Shown one piece after another: positions 17,988-28,648 of a stretch of DNA of 64,000 nt. Numbering within the stretch: position 1 is the stretch's first letter; each line of letters starts with the position of its first letter. The position numbers were made by a program, and so were the translations under genes. The stretch comes from Candidatus Thiodiazotropha sp. (ex Monitilora ramsayi) (GTDB lineage Bacteria; Pseudomonadota; Gammaproteobacteria; Chromatiales; Chromatiaceae), in NCBI GenBank assembly GCA_025655575.1, contig JAHXIP010000015.1, positions 21,956 through 85,955 on the forward strand. The letters are read 5' to 3'. The notes under the pieces are model-generated. The model was not told the DNA's origin and made no database searches. It worked only from the letters and a program-made list of their open reading frames with translations.

Positions 17988-20777
17988 TTACTGCGCCACG
18001 GCGTTGATCTCCGCATCCGGGTTATCCAACCCCAGTTTATAGCCGAGTGAGACGTGATGGAAGCGGCTGTTGGTATAGTCATCGTGGATCGCGAATCCGA
18101 AATTGTAAACTGTCCCTTTTTCGATGTTCACATCGCCGGATAGTTCAGATTTCAGCTTGCGCTTGAAGGTGACGGTCCAATAGCCTGCCTCCTCCTTGAT
18201 GCTCCCCTGTAGTGCCTGGCCACCCTTCATGACGCGTTGCTCCAGGACGTATCCGTTCTCCACATTGCCAGTGCCGCTGCTAATCCGTATCAGATCCATG
18301 GTTTTATGGGCGTCGAGTTCCGCCTGCATGGCGGCAGCGTCTTTCAGCTTGTCCCAGCCGCCCAGTTTTTTACCACGCCGGCCCTTCTCTTCGACCTTGG
18401 TGCGTGACTCCTTGATGTATTTGGTCACACCCTGGCTGAAGTCGAGTGACAGGCCGGATGCCACGGGGTCATCAGGATGACCGGGCATGGTTCGCAGATC
18501 TTCATGGCAGGTGCCCCAACAGCCGGCCTGAGAGGCATACTCGAGCTCGTCAGTTGCCAGCATAAACGCCAGCTTTACCTGATTGTCGGGATCCATTTTT
18601 CCACCATCGACGAAAGGAATGGGCACATGCTCGGTGCCCTCCCATTGGAATCGCAGATAGAGGTTTTCTTCATCGTGGGTCGCTTGTACCGCGACAGGAA
18701 TCGATGCACGTTTTCCTTCAGGTGGTGTTGGTTCTGCCTTCTGACCAGTCACCATCTTTTTACCCATGTCTGCCAACTCTTTTTCGTGGCAGACTGTACA
18801 GCGGTCACCGGCACGGAAGGGGCGGGCACCACCATGATATTTGCCCACAAGGGTCCACTCCATGGAGGTCTGGCCGGGATAGAAGAGTGTGATCTGGCGC
18901 TCTCCCGCCTTCGACCAATCCACCCCGCCGTCCACATCGCCCCCGGCGGATGCCGCGGCCTTCTGTGGTGCCGCTGCAGTCGCGACAGGTGCGGTAACCT
19001 TCGCTTTCACCGCATTGATCTCAGTCTGGTCGTTGTCCAGTGCGAGCTTATAGCCCAGTGAGACGTGGTGAAAACGTGTATTGGTAAAGTCGTCATGGAT
19101 GGCGAAACCAAAGTTGTAGACGGTGCCAGGCTCCAGTGAGATGTCACCTGCGCCTTCGGATTTCAGGGGCCGTCTGATTTCAACGGTCCAGATCCCCGCT
19201 TCCAGCCAGCCCTGGGCGTCCACCTTGCCGCCGTCGTCCATGATACGCTGCTCAAGCACATAGCCGTTTTCAGTGCTGCCGCTGCTGTTCCAGCGGACCA
19301 GATCCATATATTTATGTGCCTCTCTCTCCGTCTGAATGGCCGCGTCGTCCTTCAGCTTGTCCCAGCCGCCGAGTTTCTTGCCGCGCCGGCCCTTCTCCTC
19401 GACCTTGGTGCGTGACTCCTTGATATATTTGGTCACACCATTGGAGAGATCCAACTTGAGACCGGCTGCAGCAGCATCTTCGGGATGACCCGGCATGGTC
19501 CTTAAGTCTTCATGACAGGTCCCCCAGCAACCGGCCTGGGAGGCATACTCCACCTCATCCGTCGCCAGCATCAGGGCCAGTTTGACCTGGTTGTCGGGAT
19601 CCATCTTACCGCCTTCCACAAAGGGGACAGGGACGTGCTCGGTATCTTCCCACTGGAAGCGCAGATAGAGATTCTCATCATCATGGGCGGCCTGAACCGT
19701 CACAGGGATCGAACCTCGCTTGCCAACGGGTGGCGTCGGCTCTGCCTTCTGCCCGGTAACCATCTTTTTGCCCATGTCGGCAGTCTCTTTGTCGTGGCAG
19801 ACTGTGCAGCGATCACCGGCACGGAAAGGTCTGGCGCCACCATGGTACTTACCCACCAGGGTCCACTCCATGGAGGTTTGTCCGGGATAGAAGAGGGTGA
19901 TCAGACGTTCGGGGGATCCGCTCCAATCGACACCAAAGCCTTGGGTGGCAGCAACCGGTGCGGCGCCGGCTCCAGTGTCCGGTGATTTGGCAGCTGCAAG
20001 GGCCTGAGCCACGGCGGCATCGATTTTCTTCTGCGTTGCCAATGCCTGTGCCTTGCGGCGATCACGCTCTTTTTGAGCGGCTTCCTGACTCGCTGCTTCT
20101 TCCTCAGCCTCTGCGGCTTCGGCACTTGCAAGTCCGGCTATGAATGATTCCGGTATCTCAGATTTATAAGCCTCGATGGGTTTTGCCCACTCCTCAAGCT
20201 CCTCCTCACTGATCTCCTTATGTACCGGTTTGTGTGCGATACCTTTGTGACAATCGATGCAGGTGTTGCCATTCTCCATGGCAAAGACATGCTGATTGCG
20301 GGCACGCGGTTTTTGCCTTTCAGGATTCATCGTATCCCAATCGTGGCAATTACGGCACTCTCTCGAATCTGTCTCTTTCATGGCCTGCCACACGCGGCGG
20401 GCCATGGTCAGCCGATGCTCTTCAAACTTCTCCGGGGTATCAACTGTCCCCATGATTTTGTGCCAGATTTCGTTACTGGCCTTTATTTTCCTGACGATCT
20501 TATGAACCCAGGGGCGGGGGACATGGCAGTCCGGGCAGCCTGCGCCTACGCCACTGCGGTTTCCGTCGTGTACCGTGCCTTTGAACTCCTGATAGACGGT
20601 TTCTTCCATCTCATGGCAGGAGATACAGAACTCCATGGTATTGGTGGCTTCCATTACGGTATTGAAGCCACCCCAGAGTATGACGCCGATGACCATGAAT
20701 AGGACCGCACCACCCAGTGTCGCGCCAAAGGCGACTTTGCGTGAAAGTAGGCTTTTGAATAAAGACTGCTGATGCAT
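17988..20777 (-). CDS. NapC/NirT tetraheme cytochrome fused to two EB_dh-type heme domains
   Basis: 929-aa inner-membrane-anchored multiheme protein. Residues 1-190 form a NapC/NirT module: one membrane helix (about 18-37) and CxxCH at 51, 81, 141 and 173. A charged, Ala-rich linker (about 185-275) follows. Two tandem copies of an ethylbenzene-dehydrogenase/cytochrome c-552-like heme-binding domain come next (about 283-595 and 620-929). Each has CTVCH (324, 660) and an unusual CWGTCH (417, 753; C-x3-CH), plus conserved YPGQTSMEWTLVGKYHGG and FHHVSLGYKL blocks. Likely passes quinol electrons to NirS. Up to eight hemes if CWGTCH is used. Confidence 0.88.
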   Translation of the reverse strand: MHQQSLFKSLLSRKVAFGATLGGAVLFMVIGVILWGGFNTVMEATNTMEFCISCHEMEETVYQEFKGTVHDGNRSGVGAGCPDCHVPRPWVHKIVRKIKASNEIWHKIMGTVDTPEKFEEHRLTMARRVWQAMKETDSRECRNCHDWDTMNPERQKPRARNQHVFAMENGNTCIDCHKGIAHKPVHKEISEEELEEWAKPIEAYKSEIPESFIAGLASAEAAEAEEEAASQEAAQKERDRRKAQALATQKKIDAAVAQALAAAKSPDTGAGAAPVAATQGFGVDWSGSPERLITLFYPGQTSMEWTLVGKYHGGARPFRAGDRCTVCHDKETADMGKKMVTGQKAEPTPPVGKRGSIPVTVQAAHDDENLYLRFQWEDTEHVPVPFVEGGKMDPDNQVKLALMLATDEVEYASQAGCWGTCHEDLRTMPGHPEDAAAAGLKLDLSNGVTKYIKESRTKVEEKGRRGKKLGGWDKLKDDAAIQTEREAHKYMDLVRWNSSGSTENGYVLEQRIMDDGGKVDAQGWLEAGIWTVEIRRPLKSEGAGDISLEPGTVYNFGFAIHDDFTNTRFHHVSLGYKLALDNDQTEINAVKAKVTAPVATAAAPQKAAASAGGDVDGGVDWSKAGERQITLFYPGQTSMEWTLVGKYHGGARPFRAGDRCTVCHEKELADMGKKMVTGQKAEPTPPEGKRASIPVAVQATHDEENLYLRFQWEGTEHVPIPFVDGGKMDPDNQVKLAFMLATDELEYASQAGCWGTCHEDLRTMPGHPDDPVASGLSLDFSQGVTKYIKESRTKVEEKGRRGKKLGGWDKLKDAAAMQAELDAHKTMDLIRISSGTGNVENGYVLEQRVMKGGQALQGSIKEEAGYWTVTFKRKLKSELSGDVNIEKGTVYNFGFAIHDDYTNSRFHHVSLGYKLGLDNPDAEINAVAQ

Positions 20778-20921
20778 CGGATAACCCCGTTCAGGTCACA
20801 ATGGTCAGGTGATACACCATCCTGGAATAGGGATGGTGTGGAATTTGGTTGATAAGGCGGACATGGGGCACAGCCACATGTCCGCCTAATCTTCAGTTAC
20901 ATGCGTGTAACTAACCGATCA

Positions 20922-22571
20922 TCAGGTGACGTGATTGATGCGGTTATGCACGTTGAACTTGCCGGTAGGTGCGAACAGACCTTTGACGCGCGCCTTCTCT
21001 TTGAGAGTCTTGGCGTCGAAGATGATGATCTCACCATTAGGCTCCTTACTGTCCTTACGGTTCCAGACAGAGGTCCAGACCTCAGAACCATCGTTGTTGA
21101 ACTCGATATGTACCGCGGCATAGCCGGGCTTATCGGTCAGGCGGATGGTTTTGACGATCTCGCGGGTCTTCTTATCGATGACCTGGATCGACTGCTGAAC
21201 TTCAGGCTCAGGATGCTTGGTCTGGTCGGCCCAGACGAAGTCGCTCTTGGGATGAGTCCGGATGAATACACCGGGGCCATCGGTCTCGGTTTCGTAGCAG
21301 ACTTTCCATGCCTGATCGGGATGACCCTTGGGATCGTTACCCCAGGCAGTGACCTTGCCGACACCAAGATGCACGGTGCCACCGACAGGACCACACTTCG
21401 GATCGATCCAGTTGGCGCCCGGACCGGGATGCGGCAGCTTGTCAACGTCAATCAGCTTGGTGAGCTTCTGGGTTTCGGTGTCTACAACAACCATCTTGTT
21501 GGAGGCGTTGGCAGCGATCTGGAAATAACGACCAGTCGGATCGTAGAAACCGTCATGCAGGAACTTGGCGGTATCCATCTTGGTGATCTTCAGGTTCGCG
21601 ATATCGCTGTAATCCACCTGCCACATCTGGCCCAGCTCCTTCATGGAGACCAGCCAGCTTGGGCTGTTAGGCGTATCGTAGATAGCCGCCACACGGGACT
21701 CGTTGACATATTCACCGTCCACATTCACACCACGGGCGGAGACCACTTTCAACGGTTCCATGGTCATGGCGTCGGCGATGACGAAGTGAGGTGGCCAATA
21801 ACCACCGCCGACCACGTACTTGCCATCACCGGATACGGCGACGTCACGTGCGTCATAGGCGATCTGTACTTCGGCAACCTTCATCTTGTCAGGTGTCTGC
21901 CACAGATCGATCTTGGTCAGCTTGCCGTCACGGCCCTGGGTATACCAGAAACGGCCGGGATTTTTAGCATGCAGCGTGTTGTGATGCTCGGCGGCTTTCA
22001 GTACATGTACCGCATAGCCGGTGGGTACGTGAGCAACCACCTCTTTTTTGTCACCGTCGATTACCGCTACCTTACCTACATCACGCTCGATGACCAGGAA
22101 GAAGTTTTCCCAGTTACGCCCATGCATTGGTTTGGTGGGATAATCTTTAGGTTCTACAAAGACTTTGTGGCGCTCTTTCATCAGTGCCAGGGACATCTCA
22201 GGTGGAATGGGTGCTTCCATCTGAATGTAGGTGGCCATCTTCTTGATCTCATCAGCTGTCATGATATCGTCGAAGTTGTTCATGCCGCCTTCGGTGCCGA
22301 ACTTGATGATTTTTTCTAAGCGTTCTTGTCCCAGCTTCTGCGTATTCTTTGGTTCCAGACTCTTACCTGTCGCGCCCTTACGCAGGGTGCCATGGCAGCC
22401 TGCACAACGCTGGAAGTAGGTAGTCTTGGATGCTTCGAAGTCTGCTTCGCTGAGAGTTGGCGTGGCTGCTTGGGCGGATAACCCTAAGCCACTGATGGAT
22501 ATGCCGATTGCCATTGATAGTGCACTTGCGTTTAAAATAGAGTGTGCGCCTGGCCGGGAACTTTTGATCAT
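20922..22571 (-). CDS. nirS: Cytochrome cd1 nitrite reductase
   Basis: Periplasmic respiratory nitrite reductase (nitrite to NO). The 549-aa protein has a signal peptide (to about residue 36), heme c motif C56-A-G-C59-H60 and a C-terminal eight-bladed d1 propeller with family blocks such as FFLVIERDVGKVAVIDGD, PHPGPGANW and AVHIEFNNDGSEVW. ATG 22571 follows a good GGGAGG ribosome site and begins the signal, whereas an in-frame start at 22604 adds 11 residues without signal character. An FNR/DNR-type box lies 67-80 bases upstream. First gene of the minus-strand operon. Confidence 0.97.
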   Translation of the reverse strand: MIKSSRPGAHSILNASALSMAIGISISGLGLSAQAATPTLSEADFEASKTTYFQRCAGCHGTLRKGATGKSLEPKNTQKLGQERLEKIIKFGTEGGMNNFDDIMTADEIKKMATYIQMEAPIPPEMSLALMKERHKVFVEPKDYPTKPMHGRNWENFFLVIERDVGKVAVIDGDKKEVVAHVPTGYAVHVLKAAEHHNTLHAKNPGRFWYTQGRDGKLTKIDLWQTPDKMKVAEVQIAYDARDVAVSGDGKYVVGGGYWPPHFVIADAMTMEPLKVVSARGVNVDGEYVNESRVAAIYDTPNSPSWLVSMKELGQMWQVDYSDIANLKITKMDTAKFLHDGFYDPTGRYFQIAANASNKMVVVDTETQKLTKLIDVDKLPHPGPGANWIDPKCGPVGGTVHLGVGKVTAWGNDPKGHPDQAWKVCYETETDGPGVFIRTHPKSDFVWADQTKHPEPEVQQSIQVIDKKTREIVKTIRLTDKPGYAAVHIEFNNDGSEVWTSVWNRKDSKEPNGEIIIFDAKTLKEKARVKGLFAPTGKFNVHNRINHVT

Positions 22572-22637
22572 TGGAGAAATCCTCCCTTCTTGTCGATTAC
22601 GCACGACAGATTAAGCTCTTGGTTGGGCGTACTCACC

Positions 22638-22651
22638 TTGACAAATGTCAA
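22638..22651. promoter_or_regulatory. FNR/DNR-type operator between nirS and the hemerythrin gene
   Basis: TTGACAAATGTCAA is a perfect palindrome of the TTGAY-N4-RTCAA type. It is well placed for nirS on the minus strand and could also act on the divergent hemerythrin gene. Confidence 0.72.
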
Positions 22652-22826
22652 ATCAAAAAAAGTCGAATTCCCCGATAGTTTGAACCATAAGAGAATACTG
22701 ATTCGAATCGGTGCGGATCATGGGCCACCTCGATTGGCAGATGGGTTGATTCAGTTTGGTCGCGCAAGCCTGATATGATGCTGCCGCATACCATTATTTC
22801 ATTCGACATGCCTGGGGATAACCACC

Positions 22827-23393
22827 ATGCGCAATAGCTTACAGACCTTTGGTCTCTCCCTGTTTATCGTACTGGCCTTCCTGGTTATCGGTATCGGCTT
22901 CCTGTTCGGTATCGACAACCCGATTCCGTGGATCATGATTGCTATTCTTCTGGTACTGCCTGTCATCCACAAAAAAATGACATCTCGAAAATTTGTCTCC
23001 TGGGATAACAGTCTAAGTGTCGGTATTACAGTGATAGATGAGGAGCATCAAAAACTCTTAACACTGATCAACAATCTGCAAACGGCCGTTCTCTACCCGA
23101 CCGGTGAGTCCTTCGAACGCCAGGCATTGAGTGAACTGGTTGACTACACCAAGTATCATTTTGAGCGTGAAGAGAAGCTGATGCAGGACAATGGCTATCC
23201 CGAATACGAGCAGCATAAGCAGCAGCATGAGGAGATGATTGCAAAAGTGTCCGCCTTCTTGTCATCGTATGAAAAGGATCGGGAAGGCACGGTTGATGAG
23301 CTCACGAGCTTTCTCAAGACATGGCTGATCGACCATATTGCGGGCACTGACCAAAGATATAGCCAGTTTCTACAGGATAAAGGTGTTCATTAA
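22827..23393 (+). CDS. Membrane-anchored bacteriohemerythrin
   Basis: 188-aa protein with two N-terminal membrane helices (about residues 7-28 and 33-48) and a cytosolic hemerythrin domain. The diiron ligand set of bacteriohemerythrins is complete: H74, H111, E115, H130, H134, H170 and D175. Hemerythrins bind O2 and sometimes NO reversibly. Location between nirS and norCB suggests O2/NO sensing or scavenging linked to denitrification. It is divergent from nirS across a shared intergenic region. Confidence 0.9.
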   Translation: MRNSLQTFGLSLFIVLAFLVIGIGFLFGIDNPIPWIMIAILLVLPVIHKKMTSRKFVSWDNSLSVGITVIDEEHQKLLTLINNLQTAVLYPTGESFERQALSELVDYTKYHFEREEKLMQDNGYPEYEQHKQQHEEMIAKVSAFLSSYEKDREGTVDELTSFLKTWLIDHIAGTDQRYSQFLQDKGVH

Positions 23394-23454
23394 AGAGATT
23401 CGATGGTTTTTTCGGACTGATCTCTTTAGGGCCTGTCAATGCTAATGGTGTGAT

Positions 23455-23640
23455 ATGCAGGTGAACTGTCTCTACTGTGGTGAGTTGATTGCGGATGATG
23501 TCGATCACTGCCCAAAATGCGGTGCGCCATCCCATTTTCAGAAAACCGGGTTCAGATTGGGTGCAAGGGCAAAGTTCCTGCTGATCTTTTTTGTCTTCTC
23601 CATTGCGTCATTAGTTATTGCTGTCTTGTTGCCAAGATAG
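23455..23640 (+). CDS. Small zinc-ribbon membrane protein
   Basis: 61-aa protein with a CxxC-x13-CxxC zinc ribbon (CLYCGE and CPKCGA, residues 5-23) and one C-terminal membrane helix (about residues 42-59). The ribbon plus single helix supports a real gene although function is unknown. It lies 61 bases after the hemerythrin gene and could be co-transcribed with it. Confidence 0.75.
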   Translation: MQVNCLYCGELIADDVDHCPKCGAPSHFQKTGFRLGARAKFLLIFFVFSIASLVIAVLLPR

Positions 23641-23722
23641 GGAGAGCACATCACACAGCGCTTTTGCATTGGGACCGGGGTTGTTAGCGGTCAAAATAAT
23701 TATCAACAACTCCAGAAGATGA

Positions 23723-24487
23723 GTGGAACCATTGAATAACTCAGGACTGCACCCCAAAAAGCTAGAAATTTCAGATATATCTGCTGCTATCAGGTCGGGG
23801 TGGGATACCTATAATAAAACTCTCCTGCCCAGCATGGCCTATGCCTCAGTTGCAGCTGTGATTGGACTCCTGCTCCTCTACAATGTCGGCTCATTCGGCT
23901 TTTCACCGATGTCTCTTCCATTTGCCGGCGGTTTCATGTTGATAGCACCGGCAATGTTGACCGGTTTTTTTCAACTCGCATTAATGACATCGACGGGTGA
24001 AAAAACAGGCGTATCGACACCTTTTATTGCATTTCTACGTACACCATTACAGACATGGATGATAGCGTTCTTCTGCGCCTTTATCTTTTTAATCTGGATT
24101 ACCGATGCGGGGGTGCTCTACAGCTTCATCATTGGTGGCGTCCACATTCCCTATGAACTCCCCTGGTTGCTGAAGGCCGATGAAAATATCATCAGCTTCT
24201 GGTTTTGGGGTGCACTCATGGGGTCAGTGCTGGCATTTATCATCTTCTGCGTTTCAGCTTTTTCCGTACCCATCCTCTTTGAGGGAAGGGGCACCTTGGT
24301 ACAAGCAGTTCATGCCAGTGTACGTGCCGTCTTCAAAAGCTTCGTTACGGCCATGTTTTGGGCGGCGCTCCTCACTTTGTCCATCCTGATGGCGATTATT
24401 TTCCTGCCACTACTTTTACTGGTCCTGCCTGTCATGGCATATGCCAGCTTTGCCCTCTACCTTACTGCCTTTCCTCAGACGGACTGA
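23723..24487 (+). CDS. DUF2189-like polytopic membrane protein
   Basis: 254-aa inner-membrane protein with about six hydrophobic segments. Its N-terminal motif (ISAAIRSGWDTYNK, then a LPFAGGFMLIAPAMLTGFF block) is typical of DUF2189 proteins, which are often found near cytochrome oxidase or NO reductase genes. The proposed start is GTG 23723. No ATG is available in frame upstream. Function unknown. Confidence 0.75.
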   Translation: MEPLNNSGLHPKKLEISDISAAIRSGWDTYNKTLLPSMAYASVAAVIGLLLLYNVGSFGFSPMSLPFAGGFMLIAPAMLTGFFQLALMTSTGEKTGVSTPFIAFLRTPLQTWMIAFFCAFIFLIWITDAGVLYSFIIGGVHIPYELPWLLKADENIISFWFWGALMGSVLAFIIFCVSAFSVPILFEGRGTLVQAVHASVRAVFKSFVTAMFWAALLTLSILMAIIFLPLLLLVLPVMAYASFALYLTAFPQTD

Positions 24488-24541
24488 TTCTTCGAATAGT
24501 ACTTGGTTGATGGGGCATCAGATGCCTCTTTCTAGACTCAT

Positions 24542-24555
24542 TTGACCCATGTCAA
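24542..24555 (+). promoter_or_regulatory. FNR/DNR-type operator upstream of norC copy 2
   Basis: TTGACCCATGTCAA. Half-sites are identical to copy 1, and only the first spacer base differs (C for T). Confidence 0.7.
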
Positions 24556-24619
24556 GGTAGCGAGAGTTGACTGATTTCTAATAGCCGGGACCAAATCACG
24601 AAATCTTGGGAGGAGAGTG

Positions 24620-25072
24620 ATGGCACAGGCGTTCACGAAAGAGATGTCGAGAAACATCTTTTATGGGGGGACAGCGTTTTTCTTTTTACTGTTTTTAGCC
24701 CTGACTTTTGATACCCACCTGGCGTTACCGGAGCGTGACAATCGAGCGGCACTGGACCCGGCCACGGAGCGTGGCCAGCTGATTGCCCAGGGCAAGCAGC
24801 TGTGGGAAGAGAACGACTGCATCGGCTGTCACACCCTGCTGGGCGAAGGGGCCTATTTTGCGCCGGAGCTGGGTAATGTCTACACGCGTTACGGCAGCAG
24901 CAAAGAGGCGATCATGGGATTTATCAAGGGGCGTCCGAAGGACGGCATCCCGGGCCGCCGCAGCATGCCCCAGTTCAACCTCAGTGATGAAGAGCTGGCC
25001 GCCATCGCAGAGTTTCTGCAATACGTCTCAGAGATCGACACGGCCAACTGGCCGCCGAACATCCAAGGCTAA
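24620..25072 (+). CDS. norC: Nitric oxide reductase subunit C, copy 2
   Basis: Identical in protein and, by eye, DNA sequence to the gene at 472-924: one membrane anchor, heme motif C67-I-G-C70-H71. Start chosen at ATG with GGAGG six bases upstream, as for copy 1. This copy sits directly before norE-norF-norQ-norD, the usual nor partners, so it may be the ancestral location. Confidence 0.96.
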   Translation: MAQAFTKEMSRNIFYGGTAFFFLLFLALTFDTHLALPERDNRAALDPATERGQLIAQGKQLWEENDCIGCHTLLGEGAYFAPELGNVYTRYGSSKEAIMGFIKGRPKDGIPGRRSMPQFNLSDEELAAIAEFLQYVSEIDTANWPPNIQG

Positions 25073-26551
<1,479 letters not shown>

Positions 26552-26578
26552 GCCCACCAGCGAAATAGCAACCCCCTA

Positions 26579-26618
26579 ACCGGACGGTGAGATGACCTCA
26601 AACCGTCCGGTTTTTTTT
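26579..26618 (+). terminator. Rho-independent terminator after norB copy 2
   Basis: Same ten-base GC-rich stem, 13-base loop and eight-T tail as after copy 1. It separates norCB from norEFQD, which have their own operator. Confidence 0.92.
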
Positions 26619-26672
26619 CGTCTGGGTTTTTGGTGTAGGACTTTCCAGCAAAAAAAGATGCGTGGTGCTTGA

Positions 26673-26775
26673 TAACGCAGAGATCGCGATGAAGCGCAGA
26701 GGTCGCAAAGCATCTCTACCCCTCAGTCTGAAACCTTTGTGATCTTTGCGTCGCTTTGCGCGCTTCGCGTTATAA
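26673..26775. repeat. REP-like imperfect inverted repeat, second occurrence
   Basis: Same palindromic element as at 2525-2626, but with a one-base insertion at 26751 and a few changes in the last 25 bases. The boundary of exact duplication lies inside it. The remainder of the 26552-26955 gap holds the terminator and the norE operator. Confidence 0.7.
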
Positions 26776-26874
26776 GTGGTCTTTTGAGATGTAGATTGAG
26801 CCTTTTAATAAAATATTATTAGTAACCTGTTTTAGCTGAAGGTCCGGTAACCACAAACGCATGAGGTGATTAGC

Positions 26875-26888
26875 TTGATATTCATCAA
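26875..26888 (+). promoter_or_regulatory. FNR/DNR-type operator upstream of norE
   Basis: TTGATATTCATCAA is a perfect FNR consensus match. If it acts at -41.5 the transcript would start near 26923, with TAACAT (26910-26915) as a reasonable -10 element. That agrees with translation from ATG 26956. Confidence 0.8.
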
Positions 26889-26955
26889 GGTCAACGATGA
26901 GTGCTAATTTAACATTGTGCTCTGTCTGATTTCGCATCCGGGAGTGCACAGACCC

Positions 26956-27537
26956 ATGCAGACGCAAGTAGTAGTCGAGTCTGATCGATATCCACCGGGT
27001 GATTTGGCTATCTGGATCTTCATCCTTGCCGAGCTGGCCGCATTTGGCGCCTTTTTCGGTGCCTATGCCTTTACCCGCATGCAGAATGTAGAGATGTTCA
27101 ACCACTATCAATCGATGCTTGATAGTGATGCTGCGCTGATCAATACATTTGCCTTGATAACCAGCAGCTATTTTGTAGTGAGAGCAGTTGCATCCATTCG
27201 CGACAACAACAACCAAGGATGCGTGCGTTGGTTATTGGCAGCACTTGTCATGGGAGCACTCTTTCTGGTCGTAAAATCTCAAGAGTATGCACATCATATC
27301 AATGAGGGTATTACGTTAAGTACGAATACCTTCTACATGTTCTATTTGTCGCTGACCTTTTTTCACTTCATGCATGTCATTATGGGGATGGTGATCCTGG
27401 CAGCAGTGGCAGTGAAAGCCAAACGCGGAGGATACAGTTCACAACAGCATACCGGTGTTGAGACAGGTGCGTCCTACTGGCACATGGTGGATCTTGTCTG
27501 GTTGATTCTGTTTCCTCTCGTCTATGTTATGAGGTAG
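26956..27537 (+). CDS. norE: NorE, cytochrome c oxidase subunit III-like protein
   Basis: 193-aa membrane protein of the heme-copper oxidase subunit III family with about five helices, including WIFILAELAAFGAFFGAYAF and a FFHFMHVIMGM block near residues 137-147. NorE is an accessory protein that improves cNOR activity or stability. ATG 26956 is chosen because a TTG start 13 codons upstream would lie before the predicted transcript start. norF follows after six bases. Confidence 0.87.
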   Translation: MQTQVVVESDRYPPGDLAIWIFILAELAAFGAFFGAYAFTRMQNVEMFNHYQSMLDSDAALINTFALITSSYFVVRAVASIRDNNNQGCVRWLLAALVMGALFLVVKSQEYAHHINEGITLSTNTFYMFYLSLTFFHFMHVIMGMVILAAVAVKAKRGGYSSQQHTGVETGASYWHMVDLVWLILFPLVYVMR

Positions 27538-27543
27538 ACCTGG

Positions 27544-27819
27544 ATGAAAAAACGTGTTGTTCTGGGCATTCGTGCCTGTACCTGGGTCTGGTTGATTATG
27601 ATGAGCCTGACGCTGGTGACCTATTTAATCGGACAATTCGGCCTTGGTGGCCTGAGCGCTTCACTGACTGTGTTGGGCTTTGCCCTGCTAAAGGGTCAGA
27701 TGGTGGGTGACTATTTTATGGGTCTGAAAAGGATACAAGGCTTTTGGCGTTGGCCTGTCAGCCTGTGGTTGTTTATACCTGGCGGACTAGTCGGTATCGC
27801 ATTTACACTTGTCGGATGA
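27544..27819 (+). CDS. norF: NorF-like small membrane protein
   Basis: 91-aa protein with three hydrophobic segments, of the cytochrome c oxidase subunit IV/NorF type (LLKGQMVGDYFMGLKRI and FWRWPVSLWL in the middle). It pairs with NorE in many nor clusters. The norQ start comes 10 bases after its stop. Confidence 0.82.
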   Translation: MKKRVVLGIRACTWVWLIMMSLTLVTYLIGQFGLGGLSASLTVLGFALLKGQMVGDYFMGLKRIQGFWRWPVSLWLFIPGGLVGIAFTLVG

Positions 27820-27829
27820 GGAACTGTTG

Positions 27830-28648
27830 ATGGAAAAAACCATAAGTGCAACAGCTCGGGAGTTACACCAGGATCTCCCTTTCTATAAGCCTCAGGCAAA
27901 AGAGGTCGAGCTGTTTGAATATGGCTATCGACACCAGTTGCCTGTGTTGATCAAAGGGCCAACCGGCTGTGGTAAGACACGTTTTATCAACTACATGGCC
28001 GCCAGGCTGAACCGGCCTGTCTACACGGTGGCTTGTCATGACGACCTGAGTGCTGCCGATCTGGTGGGGCGTCATTTGATCGGTGATAGTGGAACTTACT
28101 GGTCAGATGGTCCCCTGACGCGTGCAGTGCGAGAGGGCGCTATCTGCTATTTGGATGAGGTTGTGGAGGCACGCAAAGACACGACGGTAGTCATGCATCC
28201 ACTAACCGACGATAGACGAATATTACCCTTAGAACGTACGGGAGAAATTCTCAAAGCACCACCTGAATTTATGCTGGTGGTCTCATACAATCCTGGCTAT
28301 CAAAATCTTTTAAAGGGTATGAAGCCGAGTACCAGACAGCGTTTCGTTGCAGTACGTTTTGATTTCCCGGCGCCCGAATTGGAGTGTGAGATTTTGATTG
28401 GGGAGTCGGGTATCGACCCCGATATGGCTAAACAATTGGTGCGACTGGCCAATGCCATGCGTGCCCTCAAGGATCACGATTTGGAAGAGGCTGCATCTAC
28501 ACGACTACTGGTCTATGCAGCGACACTGATTCTTGGCGGTTATGAACCGGTTGAAGCCTGCCGTGCCGCATTGGTAGAGCCATTGACTGATGATACGGAA
28601 ACTGCGACTGCCTTGATGGAGGTCGTCTATGCCACAGTCGGGCGCTGA
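27830..28648 (+). CDS. norQ: NorQ/CbbQ-type AAA+ ATPase
   Basis: MoxR-class AAA+ ATPase that, with NorD, is needed to activate cNOR, probably by inserting the FeB iron. The 272-aa product has Walker A GPTGCGKT (residues 43-50), Walker B AICYLDEV and a sensor-like SYNPGYQ segment. ATG 27830 follows GAGGAA and is preferred over an in-frame TTG at 27809 inside norF. The next gene overlaps its 3' end by 20 bases. Confidence 0.93.
   Translation: MEKTISATARELHQDLPFYKPQAKEVELFEYGYRHQLPVLIKGPTGCGKTRFINYMAARLNRPVYTVACHDDLSAADLVGRHLIGDSGTYWSDGPLTRAVREGAICYLDEVVEARKDTTVVMHPLTDDRRILPLERTGEILKAPPEFMLVVSYNPGYQNLLKGMKPSTRQRFVAVRFDFPAPELECEILIGESGIDPDMAKQLVRLANAMRALKDHDLEEAASTRLLVYAATLILGGYEPVEACRAALVEPLTDDTETATALMEVVYATVGR

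Noticed and set aside
20901..22319. 472-codon frame opposite nirS
   Set aside because: Antisense shadow of a well-supported NirS; translation is rich in Asp, His and Gly with no recognisable domain.
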